From Flavobacteriales bacterium (lineage in GTDB: Bacteria > Bacteroidota > Bacteroidia > Flavobacteriales_D > UBA2798): a stretch of DNA of 64,000 nucleotides. Positions within the stretch are counted from its first letter, which is position 1. Each line of letters begins with the position of its first letter. The stretch spans positions 1 through 64,000 of the forward strand of contig JAIBBF010000005.1 in assembly GCA_019694795.1 (NCBI GenBank). The letters run 5' to 3'. Positions 16,701-23,220 of the stretch are shown piece by piece. The notes under the pieces are model-generated. The model did no database searches. It had not been told where the DNA came from and saw only the letters and a list, made by a program, of their open reading frames with translations. A program made the translations under genes and the position numbers.

Positions 16701-18891
16701 CACCGTTTATTTTTGGCGCGTTTCACCGGATAGTGTCACTTATAGCTGGCACGAGAGTTCGTTTCAGTATATACCCGGATTAACGGGGTGGGGACAAGCC
16801 CATTTTTACCAGTTCGAGGCCAATGAGGAAATTACGATGCATTATGATCGTGCTCAACATGGCTGGTATTGGGATCCGAATATTCGTCGCATAGGTTGTG
16901 ATGTGTATACCTATGCTTCCAACTCGAATGAATTTTTCGGGACATTGTGGACCATTGATGGTAGTCTGCAAGATTATTCCGGATGCGGTGTTGATCCTGC
17001 CATTCACGTTGCCGTGATTGATCCGCTCACTCTGGAACCATGGGGTACCTACGGTTGCGATCCTTCCATAGGAGGAAGTTGTCCGGGTTGTACCATGATC
17101 AATTCCAATCACAGTTTTGGAAACATCAATGATGGATGTGCGTGCAGAAACCGGGTGGAATATTATTTTAATTTCAGACATACTTCTCCTGCAGAAATGG
17201 ATTCACTCGTGAGTATGGTGAACAATAAGATTCCTGCGGGTCACTATGTGTTATTATACACCTGGCGATTTGCCGATTACAATGCATGGACTCCGGCCAC
17301 TTATGCGATGATAAATTCACTCGGTGCAGGCGATAGTATTTATCCCGGCCGACCCAATGAATCGTGGATTGTACTTGCTAAAAAAGGAGATCCTTCCTTT
17401 ACCAAAGTTTTTATGGGAGGAAGTACTCCCGGTACATTACTTAGCATGAACGATACCTTATTTGGATTCGATTTTGCAGGAAGTATGAAATCCGTATTGG
17501 CAGGTCCTGCCACCCATTGGGGATCACTGTATTGGCAGCGACGATCACTGGAATCTCCTTCTACCGACAGCGCCCGTATTTATGTTTATGGTGTGGATGT
17601 AAATGGAGCAGAAACCTTGTTGCTGGATACCAATTTTACCACCGTTGATTCGATTGTGAATTTATCTTCCATTGTGGATGCACAGCAATATCCTTATATC
17701 CGATTAAAAGGTTGGTATTCCGACACTGCATTTTTTACACCCGCACAAACTACGCGCTGGCAATTGGTGTACACACCTGTACCGGATGCTGCAGTAAATG
17801 GAAATCGCGGATTTTATATTAGTCGGACCGATACCCTGCAGGAAGGAGAATCATTGGAATTAGCTATTGCTGTAGAAAACATCACACCGTGGCCGATGGA
17901 TTCTTTGCTGGTGCATTATTGGGTGGAAGATCAGAATAGGGTAAGACATTATCAAACTTATGCACGCCAGGATTCGTTGCGTGATTTCGCCTTGTTGTAC
18001 GATACCATCAGCATCAATACGCAAGGATTTGGAGGATACAATTCACTTTGGATGGAAGTGAATCCCATACCATTAATTCCCGGTGCTACAGCTTACGATC
18101 AGTTGGAAGAAAGTCATATCAACAATTTTGCGCAGGTTCCTTTTTATGTGCAGCCAGATATTACCAATCCGATATTGGATGTAACATTCGACGGAACACA
18201 TATTTTAAATGGCGATATCATTTCGGCGAAACCTCAAATATTGATCACGCTCAATGATGAAAACCAATACCTGATAATGAATGAAGAAAGTGATACTGCA
18301 TTTTTCGCAGTGTACCTCACCGATCCTGCCGGACAACAACAACGGGTATACTTTAACAATGGAGTAATCCCTGTAATGAACTGGTATCCCTCTTCCGGCC
18401 CTTCCGGTAAATTTAAAATAGAGTATCAACCTACCTTGTTAACGGATGGAGTTTACACCTTATTGATTCAGGCAACGGATAAATCTGGAAATGCATCGGG
18501 TGATGTGGATTACCGGATTTCATTTGAAGTAGTGAATAAGCAAACCATTACTGAGGTAATGAATTATCCGAATCCATTTTCAACCAAAACACATTTTGTA
18601 TTTACGCTCACCGGATCTGAAATTCCCGATCAAATGAAAATTCAGATTTTAACCGTTAGCGGTAAAATTGTACGCGAAATCATGATGGAAGAATTGGGAC
18701 CTATCCGTATTGGAAAAAACATCACGGAATATTATTGGGATGGAAGAGATGAATACGGCGATCAATTGGCTAATGGGGTTTACCTGTATCGGGTAATTAC
18801 CAAAAGCAATGGTGAGGATGTAGAAAAACGAAGCACTGGTGCAGATCCGTATTTTAAACATGGATTCGGTAAAATGTACCTGATGCGTTAA
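13717..18891 (+). CDS. Very large C25 (gingipain-type) peptidase, PorU-like
   Basis: A 1724-residue exported protein with signal peptide (MKKVILIAVCILNSILGIGQ). A PorU-like N-terminal region (ASRYYTIKIPATGIYHLD) leads into a C25 caspase-like core, with catalytic His660 in FFGHSS and Cys690 in GNACYSG. Beta-rich domains follow; about 1090-1235 looks like an ILEI/FAM3-type domain (VAVIDPLTLEPWGTYG, then PAGHYVLLYTWRFAD and SWIVLAKKG). The last about 110 residues form a FlgD-like Ig domain (NYPNPFS, WDGRDEYGDQLANGVYLYR). PorU sortases are usually 1100-1300 residues. It may be the T9SS sortase or a paralogue. It is coupled to the PorV-like gene. Confidence 0.87.
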   Translation: MKKVILIAVCILNSILGIGQGNSWIQYGGASRYYTIKIPATGIYHLDHAVLVAAGIDPSTIDPRNFQIFGWEKEVPIYISGAQDLSFDPGDYIEFYAEANDGRNDTSLYIGGEESMPDLHFSLYNDTICYFLTWNNSVNNLRIQDLMDTVISTHTPLDWVWTESHLKSNVRYLLGYQESGASSSYYTAGEGWFGDYIDGYYSQAQTDAVPTPFPYQGPGAPDAKSSISFASASNSLIYTGAGNHHTKVQIGSSFQDVMDTVFMGYKLIRYDFLYANSLLENGSSKIRYQTVNDLGALSDYQNVGNSSITYPRIPNLNGASTFRFTTPYNISDFISRIDFTNYAAGNLWMYILGDSVYRMPAIMNGASRSFLVPNEINGNDRECVVISDNAFMNVSVISPVNGTGIFTDYASLNVQNAYLIITHPKLWNAAQQYASYRSSVSGGAYNTLVVDVNELYLQYGHGVEKHIDGIRNFLKDISVDWNTHPGHLLLMGKAIREATESSNGTFHGTRKDTAAFRKNLVPSYGYPSSDVLISAGLFGAQMEPGIATGRIAAQDEQTVLDYLAKVQEFETAQDPNSLYTIEEKEWMKHILHFGGGSTTQEQSDFAYYLSTFESIIEDTLFGAYVHSYYKQSSDPIDPIEFDEVMTRLEEGVSIMNFFGHSSVNGFDQNIDEPSNWTNQGKYPLLIGNACYSGDIFQPDAVSASEDFVFQPQKGVIGFLSSSKQGFISPLYGFTSTFYGNLSRFHYGETIGKLVQYSIQSTQPGQIATFIPYENACTQMTLHGDPALRLNPHNRPELVVRQQDVYFEPNTVTLADDSVNVNVIISNIGRSVSDTVIVELKRHLPSGSELTYIAYLPKSNFRDTVVFRIPVLHNVAVGINFFDVAVDIPSFIPEQQDELSNNQTTATLFIFSNGIFPVFPYEYAIVPDSIMDLKASTYDPLIGVKTYRFEIDTTDQFNSPALHFQMVTAGGGVVIARQTDWLNASGNPDPFIFSDSTVYFWRVSPDSVTYSWHESSFQYIPGLTGWGQAHFYQFEANEEITMHYDRAQHGWYWDPNIRRIGCDVYTYASNSNEFFGTLWTIDGSLQDYSGCGVDPAIHVAVIDPLTLEPWGTYGCDPSIGGSCPGCTMINSNHSFGNINDGCACRNRVEYYFNFRHTSPAEMDSLVSMVNNKIPAGHYVLLYTWRFADYNAWTPATYAMINSLGAGDSIYPGRPNESWIVLAKKGDPSFTKVFMGGSTPGTLLSMNDTLFGFDFAGSMKSVLAGPATHWGSLYWQRRSLESPSTDSARIYVYGVDVNGAETLLLDTNFTTVDSIVNLSSIVDAQQYPYIRLKGWYSDTAFFTPAQTTRWQLVYTPVPDAAVNGNRGFYISRTDTLQEGESLELAIAVENITPWPMDSLLVHYWVEDQNRVRHYQTYARQDSLRDFALLYDTISINTQGFGGYNSLWMEVNPIPLIPGATAYDQLEESHINNFAQVPFYVQPDITNPILDVTFDGTHILNGDIISAKPQILITLNDENQYLIMNEESDTAFFAVYLTDPAGQQQRVYFNNGVIPVMNWYPSSGPSGKFKIEYQPTLLTDGVYTLLIQATDKSGNASGDVDYRISFEVVNKQTITEVMNYPNPFSTKTHFVFTLTGSEIPDQMKIQILTVSGKIVREIMMEELGPIRIGKNITEYYWDGRDEYGDQLANGVYLYRVITKSNGEDVEKRSTGADPYFKHGFGKMYLMR

Positions 18892-18901
18892 TTGAAAAAA
18901 A

Positions 18902-19450
18902 ATGATTAGAACAGAATTAATAGTACTTCATTCGGACAAAGGTTTTCCGCTGGAAAAAGAAGTCTCCGATTTTTTTATGCCTTCATTTTGGAATGCACCC
19001 GATTTTAAATCCTGGGGTAGTGATTATTATTTCAATTATGAAGATCCTTCCTTATGGACCACCATCGAATTGGAGCGTGTAACTGAATCGGGAGAAACCG
19101 ATGCTGTTTTTTATTTACATGCATTGCGCAAAAGAAACGCTCCGCAGTCGGCCCGTTTTTCCGATTTACCCATGAACGAATACATCCGGGCCTTTGAATC
19201 GGGGAATTTTTCGCCTTATTCCGAAGCAAGGTCTATTGAAGATTGGTGTGTAACATCTCTAATTCTGGATACCGAAGATCCGAGGTACAAAAAAGAATTT
19301 TTACAAACGGCAGAACGCTTTTTGCGGCATGTAAACGGACTCGTCATTTTCCCGGAAGTGATGAGTGCAGAAGAATTCAGATCTTTTTATTCCTTAAGTC
19401 CCGATCGTCCGGAAGAAGAAATTGAACCGGAGTTCGATGAGAACGATTAA
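18902..19450 (+). CDS. Uncharacterised acidic protein
   Basis: A 182-residue protein not assigned to a family. It has no signal peptide or membrane segment and appears cytoplasmic. It is rich in aromatic residues near the start (FFMPSFWNAPDFKSWGSD) and ends in a strongly acidic tail (EEEIEPEFDEND). It begins 10 bases after the C25 peptidase stop on the same strand, so it probably shares that operon. Its end overlaps the convergent DUF4268-like gene by 4 bases. The conserved-looking helical middle (YKKEFLQTAERFLRHVNGLVIF, read in two parts) suggests a folded domain. No function is proposed. Confidence 0.75.
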   Translation: MIRTELIVLHSDKGFPLEKEVSDFFMPSFWNAPDFKSWGSDYYFNYEDPSLWTTIELERVTESGETDAVFYLHALRKRNAPQSARFSDLPMNEYIRAFESGNFSPYSEARSIEDWCVTSLILDTEDPRYKKEFLQTAERFLRHVNGLVIFPEVMSAEEFRSFYSLSPDRPEEEIEPEFDEND

Positions 19451-19908
19451 TGAAGTAATTGCAGAAAGGTGTACTTGGCCATTGACCAGGTTTTATCCAG
19501 ACGAATTAATTTTTTGGAGAAAAAATCAAAAGCATCCGGCCAGGTTTCCTTGTCGAATAAATTGCTTTCGGGATGTGTGATGCTTATTCTTGAAATGAGG
19601 TTTCCTTCTTCCGTTTCAAATTCCTCCTGCCAATCGAGTGCGCCAATGTGTTTTTCAAGCACTGGTTTCATTTCGAGAAACTGATCGAAAATTAATTTAC
19701 GTATTCCTGCATCTTTATGTTGAATGTCGATACACAAACGCGCGCCTGCATGATCGATTTCGCAACGAAAAAAAAGTTTATCGATACCGGTCGGATATTT
19801 CATCCAATTGATGCGGGTTCGTTCCGACGATAATTTTTTCCCCATTTTCAGTTTGAGGAAACCAAAGAATTCTGTTCGGTATTGCGATGCGTGTCCTTTT
19901 GGATACAT
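19447..19908 (-). CDS. DUF4268-like protein
   Basis: A 153-residue soluble protein that resembles the DUF4268 family. Features are INWMKYPTGIDKLFFRCEID, HAGARLCIDIQHKDAGIRKL, and LDWQEEFETEEG, with a C-terminal WPDAFDFFSKKLIRLDKTW helix. DUF4268 is a restriction-endonuclease-like or DNA-associated domain in some proteins, but the role of stand-alone copies is unknown. The start at 19908 is preferred over an upstream in-frame codon at 19998 because the latter would run through the divergent pgeF start. The 3' end overlaps the hypothetical gene by 4 bases. Confidence 0.72.
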   Translation of the reverse strand: MYPKGHASQYRTEFFGFLKLKMGKKLSSERTRINWMKYPTGIDKLFFRCEIDHAGARLCIDIQHKDAGIRKLIFDQFLEMKPVLEKHIGALDWQEEFETEEGNLISRISITHPESNLFDKETWPDAFDFFSKKLIRLDKTWSMAKYTFLQLLH

Positions 19909-19952
19909 GCTGCAATTTAACCATAGTTTCAAAACGATTCCGATATTTGAGC

Positions 19953-20663
19953 ATGATCTCCTGGATTGAATCGGAATTAATTTCTTGTCCCCACGCATTT
20001 TTTAAGCGTCACGGAGGTGTATCACAAGGTGCCTGTACTTCGCTTAATTTTAGCGGATCGCTGGATTCGGTGGAGAATATCGCCGAAAACCGCAAACGCG
20101 CTTTAAATGTGGTTAAAATGCCTTTTGATGAGGTCGCATATCTAAGGCAGATCCATAGTGATATCGTTTGTATGGCTCAAGCCGGATGGCAGGAAGGTGA
20201 TGCATTGGTAACGCGTGAAAAATACAGACCCTTGGCAGTGAGTGGGGCAGATTGTTATCCGCTGCTTTTTCATGATCCGGAAAACCATGTTATTGGTGCA
20301 GCCCATTGCGGATGGAAAGGCACATTGGCAAAACTCGCTGCGAAAACAATAGATGAAATGGTGCATTTAGGAGCAGAGCGTAATGAAGTGAGGGTAGTGG
20401 TAGGACCTGGAATTTGCAAATCGCATTATGAAGTGAGCGAGGAACTAATCCAACATTTTGTTCAGGCAGGTTTTTCTCCGGCTTGTTATGAAGGACGACA
20501 TTTAGATCTTGCCGCCTGCAACCGGGAGGTTTTATTGAATGCCGGTATTCCTGAAAATCACATTGAACTTTGCGGAAATTGCACCTACGAAAGCGATTTT
20601 TTTTCCCACCGTCGTGATGAAGGTCAAACCGGTCGCACCTGGTCGGTGATCATGCTAAGTTGA
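19953..20663 (+). CDS. pgeF: Peptidoglycan editing factor PgeF (YfiH family)
   Basis: A 236-residue protein of the polyphenol oxidase/YfiH family. SCPHAFFKRHGGVSQG starts the domain, followed by QIHSDIV, the ADCYPLLF motif, HCGWKGTLAKLA with the zinc-binding His and Cys region, and GPGICKSHYEVSEE. Bacterial PgeF removes L-Ser wrongly built into the peptidoglycan stem peptide, working with MurC in the cytoplasm; older annotations call it laccase. The ATG at 19953 gives a family-length protein; it is divergent from the DUF4268-like gene, 44 bases away. Confidence 0.92.
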   Translation: MISWIESELISCPHAFFKRHGGVSQGACTSLNFSGSLDSVENIAENRKRALNVVKMPFDEVAYLRQIHSDIVCMAQAGWQEGDALVTREKYRPLAVSGADCYPLLFHDPENHVIGAAHCGWKGTLAKLAAKTIDEMVHLGAERNEVRVVVGPGICKSHYEVSEELIQHFVQAGFSPACYEGRHLDLAACNREVLLNAGIPENHIELCGNCTYESDFFSHRRDEGQTGRTWSVIMLS

Positions 20664-20788
20664 TAATGTGTTTTTCAATTAGTTGATTATAAATATTTTA
20701 ACTCTGAAATTTTATGCAATCCGACTTAAATTTTAAGGAAGATTTCTGCATTTTTTCACGCTTTTGTTGTTTGTGTCAAACTTCTTTT

Positions 20789-20796
20789 TATTTTTG
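20789..20796 (+). promoter_or_regulatory. Probable -7 promoter box of tRNA-Asp (TATTTTTG)
   Basis: An exact TAnnTTTG match ending 17 bases before the tRNA. Upstream sequence contains several TTTG/TTG runs that could serve as the -33 region, none at the ideal spacing. Confidence 0.5.
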
Positions 20797-20813
20797 CAGT
20801 CCCAACAAGAATA

Positions 20814-20887
20814 GGTTCGGTAGTTCAGTTGGTTAGAATACGTGCCTGTCACGCACGGGGTCGCGGGTTCGAGTCCCGTCCGGACCG
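20814..20887 (+). tRNA. tRNA-Asp (anticodon GTC)
   Basis: A 74-base cloverleaf. The acceptor stem is GGTTCGG/CCGGACC with one T-G wobble; D stem GTTC/GAAT; anticodon stem CGTGC/GCACG with loop CTGTCAC, giving anticodon GTC at 20848-20850. The variable loop is GGGTC and the T stem GCGGG/CCCGT closes loop TTCGAGT. The discriminator base is G20887, typical for tRNA-Asp. CCA is not encoded. The 3' half of this gene is repeated at 24836, consistent with use as an integration site. Confidence 0.97.
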
Positions 20888-20923
20888 CAAAAGCTCTTCA
20901 GCAATGAGGGGCTTTTTTGTTTT
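20865..20923 (+). repeat. Direct repeat, proximal copy (tRNA-Asp 3' end plus terminator)
   Basis: 59 bases from GGGTTCGAG in the T arm of tRNA-Asp to the end of the terminator T-run. The copy at 24836-24894 matches at 57 of 59 positions; differences are C20880/A24851 and C20902/T24873. The repeat starts in the T arm, the usual crossover region for tRNA-integrating elements, so this copy would be attL-like and restore the intact tRNA. Confidence 0.85.
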
Positions 20924-20924
20924 T
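20889..20924 (+). terminator. Rho-independent terminator of tRNA-Asp
   Basis: AAAAGCTC and GGGCTTTT form an A/T- and G/C-mixed stem followed by a T-run. The hairpin is included in the direct repeat and so recurs at 24861-24894. Confidence 0.75.
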
Positions 20925-20936
20925 AGTGAAATTTAG

Positions 20937-21167
20937 ATGTCAGTATACGTTTATATTTTGTGCTCCGAAAGAAATTCTCAATACTATATCGGGCAAACAT
21001 CTGATCTTTTTGAGCGAATAAATCGCCATAATTCTGGCTATGTTCCAGCAACCAGAAATGCATTACCGTGGAAGATGATTTGGGCTTGTGAAAAAAACAA
21101 TCGCTCAGAAGCCATGACGCTGGAGCGGAAACTCAAAAATCTCAATAGAAGTCGCCTGGGGATTTGA
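20937..21167 (+). CDS. GIY-YIG domain protein (UPF0213/YhbQ-like)
   Basis: A 76-residue single-domain protein. VYVYILCSERNSQYYIGQT carries the GIY-YIG strand pair in variant form (VYI...YIG), followed by the catalytic Arg in LFERINRHNSG. PATRNALPWKMIW and the C-terminal AMTLERKLKNLNRS helix contain the metal-binding Glu. Stand-alone members are putative structure-specific nucleases of unknown role. The C-terminal end (RSRLGI) is a little shorter than usual for the family, so slight truncation is possible. It lies 13 bases after the tRNA-derived repeat, inside the presumed island. Confidence 0.85.
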   Translation: MSVYVYILCSERNSQYYIGQTSDLFERINRHNSGYVPATRNALPWKMIWACEKNNRSEAMTLERKLKNLNRSRLGI

Positions 21168-21271
21168 AATAAGATTCGAATTATATTTCAAAAATTGGAA
21201 TATATTTAATAAAGGATTGGAATGTTTTATTTGAACCATTTTAACGTTTTTGCGTATTCGATAATTCATAA

Positions 21272-21457
21272 AAACTATTCTTAACTTCAGTACGGATATT
21301 TGACATGACAGGTAAAGTAATATACGATCAACAAGTGAATATTCAGGCAGGAAGCATTCGTGAGTTCAGTTTGAATATTAATTCGGGTATTTACTTTGCT
21401 GAAATATCAGATGAAACCGGAAGCATACAAATTATCAAAATCAATATAACAGAATAA
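21272..21457 (+). pseudogene. Orphan T9SS sorting-domain fragment A
   Basis: After an in-frame stop at 21269-21271 the frame encodes KLFLTSVRIFDMTGKVIYD and continues to SGIYFAEISDETGS and QIIKINITE, stop at 21455-21457. This is the last part of a type A T9SS sorting domain (consensus 'V.I.D..GK', 'l..GIY.v.i......' and a final 'kkiiv') with no cargo in front. An ATG at 21305 could start a 50-residue peptide, but it falls inside the DMTGK motif, so this is best read as the 3' remnant of a deleted gene. A frameshift is suggested upstream, where another frame reads FNVFAYSIIHKN. A terminator hairpin follows. Confidence 0.7.
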
Positions 21458-21471
21458 TAATAAATTCAATA

Positions 21472-21507
21472 AATACTCCTCCCAAAAAAAAAGGGAGGAG
21501 TATTTTT
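21472..21507 (+). terminator. Strong hairpin/terminator between fragment A and the first 499-residue gene
   Basis: A perfect 12-base-pair stem AATACTCCTCCC/GGGAGGAGTATT with a loop of nine A, followed by a T-run. The T-run ends about 5 bases before the next ATG, leaving no space for a separate promoter. Confidence 0.8.
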
Positions 21508-21511
21508 ACAA

Positions 21512-23011
21512 ATGAAAAAAAACATTTACATATTAATTTTATTTCTTACAAGCCTTTCGGCCAGCAGTCAGGTAGAAAGGTTCAACCAATCGTATGATAT
21601 GTATGGTTGGGGAGATTATTGTTCTAATGTGTTTGAAACCAATTATGGATACTTAGTTTGTGGATATACAAAAGACATGTCTGGGAATCCAGGTCTTGGT
21701 TTTTTGAGAATAGACTTTCAAGGAAATGAATTGGAAAAAAAATTTTTCGCAGGGCCAAATCAAATGAATTATCAGATATATGATGGTTTTGCAAATTACA
21801 ATGATAGTACAATATATTTTGCAGGAATAGGACAATTTCCTAATCTTGATATTTCAGCCATAGTTGTAAAAACAAATATGAAAGGCGATACGATTTGGTC
21901 AAAATTCGTTTTTGATACAACTTATAATTCCCAAGGCGGAGCAATTTATCGAGAAATTAATGGTGATTTATTAATCGTTGGCTCAACAGATAGAACAGAC
22001 CCTAATGTAAATATTTTGTTAGTCAAAACAGATAGTCTTGGCAATTTTATTTGGGATAAGGAATACGGTGTAATGGGAACTTATGATACTGGATGGAGTA
22101 TCGATAAATGCGATAATGATAATGGTTATGTTATAGGAGGAGGTAAGTATTATTTTGGCCCACAAATTGGAAGATCGTATATAATAAACGTAGATTCATC
22201 AGGTAATTTTCAATGGCAATACGAATACGGAAGTACAATATATCAAAATTGGTCTGCTATGGTTTTATATACTCAAAACAATCAAATTATCTCCGCGGCA
22301 GCAAAAGGATTTTATAAGGATATTACAGATAATTTTTGGTCAAAACCCAATATTCAATGGCTTGATGAAAATGGTGGATTTATTAATTACAGAGAATATG
22401 CCATTGATTCATTTCCATCCATTGCGTTTGATGATTTATATGAGATAAATGCAAATGAATATTTGTTTACCGGCACATTCTTAACTTATCCCGATCAAAG
22501 AATGGGATTATTTAAAACCAATGGTGTTGGCGATACTATTTTTGGCCATACCTATCAGGGTGTAAACCAATGGGAGTTTTCTAATGATGTTAAACCCACT
22601 TCAGATGGTGGTTATATCATTGCAGGATTCAATTATCCCGGACTCAATGGCGTTTCACAGAATTATCGCGTAATAAAAGTTGATAGTTTAGGCTGTGATA
22701 CATTGGGATGCGAAACCGTAGGAATTATGGAGTATGAAAACTCATGGAACGAAAATGAAAATCTACTTGTATTTCCGAATCCTTCTACCGGCAAGTTTTA
22801 TATCGAGATAAAAAATATTCCGATCAGCCCGTTTTTTGAAACTAAAATCGAGGTGTATGATTTATTAGGAAATTTGGTTTTTCAGTCAGGAAATAAACTT
22901 TTTCAAAACCTAACTGAAATTGACATATCAAATAATTCGCAGGGCATTTATTTCGTAAAAGTCTATTTTAATGATGCTTCGGTGGGAAGTATTGGGGTAA
23001 TTAAACAATGA
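21512..23011 (+). CDS. T9SS type A sorted secreted protein, first copy of tandem pair
   Basis: A 499-residue protein with signal peptide (MKKNIYILILFLTSLSASSQ). A repetitive body follows, made of blade-like units with the recurrent pattern 'GG.I..G.....G....' and 'DS.GN..W...YG', for instance LLVKTDSLGNFIWDKEYG and YIINVDSSGNFQWQYEYG. The repeats suggest a beta-propeller-like fold. The last about 85 residues are a type A T9SS sorting domain (VFPNPSTGKFYIEI, EVYDLLGNLVF, DISNNSQGIYFVKV). It is 1709 bases upstream of a second copy with the same length. Base composition is visibly more A/T-rich than the flanks. Function unknown, cell-surface or secreted. Confidence 0.88.
   Translation: MKKNIYILILFLTSLSASSQVERFNQSYDMYGWGDYCSNVFETNYGYLVCGYTKDMSGNPGLGFLRIDFQGNELEKKFFAGPNQMNYQIYDGFANYNDSTIYFAGIGQFPNLDISAIVVKTNMKGDTIWSKFVFDTTYNSQGGAIYREINGDLLIVGSTDRTDPNVNILLVKTDSLGNFIWDKEYGVMGTYDTGWSIDKCDNDNGYVIGGGKYYFGPQIGRSYIINVDSSGNFQWQYEYGSTIYQNWSAMVLYTQNNQIISAAAKGFYKDITDNFWSKPNIQWLDENGGFINYREYAIDSFPSIAFDDLYEINANEYLFTGTFLTYPDQRMGLFKTNGVGDTIFGHTYQGVNQWEFSNDVKPTSDGGYIIAGFNYPGLNGVSQNYRVIKVDSLGCDTLGCETVGIMEYENSWNENENLLVFPNPSTGKFYIEIKNIPISPFFETKIEVYDLLGNLVFQSGNKLFQNLTEIDISNNSQGIYFVKVYFNDASVGSIGVIKQ
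21812..22510 (+). repeat. 699-base identical block, copy 1
   Basis: Base-by-base comparison shows no difference between 21812-22510 and 23521-24219. The pairs 21811/23520 (A versus G) and 22511/24220 (T versus C) bound the tract. Outside it the two genes diverge visibly, apart from a second identical block of about 95 bases at 22667-22761. Confidence 0.92.
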
Positions 23012-23172
23012 TGAAAAGGGAAGAAAAAATATTAATTTACTCGGAGCTTCCGAATATGCAGGCTGGAAGTACGAGAGACTTCAAGCTCATGATACCTTCG
23101 GGAATTTATATTGCTGAGATTGAAGACGAACTTGGAAGCAAACAAATAATCAAAATTAGTATAACTGAATAA
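23008..23172 (+). pseudogene. Orphan T9SS sorting-domain fragment B
   Basis: A 54-codon open frame starting at an ATG that overlaps the stop of the first 499-residue gene by 4 bases. It encodes ILIYSELPNMQAGSTRDFK, then PSGIYIAEIEDELGSKQ and IIKISITE. It is clearly related to fragment A (shared QAGS, SGIY-AEI, GS-QIIKI-ITE) and less to the sorting domains of the two flanking genes. No signal peptide or cargo precedes it, so a functional protein is unlikely; it is probably the end of a lost neighbour. The same order, fragment then hairpin then 499-residue gene, occurs twice. Confidence 0.7.
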
Positions 23173-23185
23173 AACAAATTTCACT

Positions 23186-23219
23186 CCTCCCGAATTTAAA
23201 TTCGGGAGGGTTTTTCTTT
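23186..23219 (+). terminator. Perfect palindromic hairpin/terminator before the second 499-residue gene
   Basis: CCTCCCGAATTT/AAATTCGGGAGG is a 24-base perfect palindrome at 23186-23209, followed directly by a T-rich run and the ATG of the next gene at 23221. Confidence 0.8.
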
Positions 23220-23220
23220 T

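Noticed and set aside
21305-21457. A functional 50-residue protein
   Set aside because: Its start codon lies inside the conserved sorting-domain motif DMTGK and the same frame continues upstream into more sorting-domain sequence.
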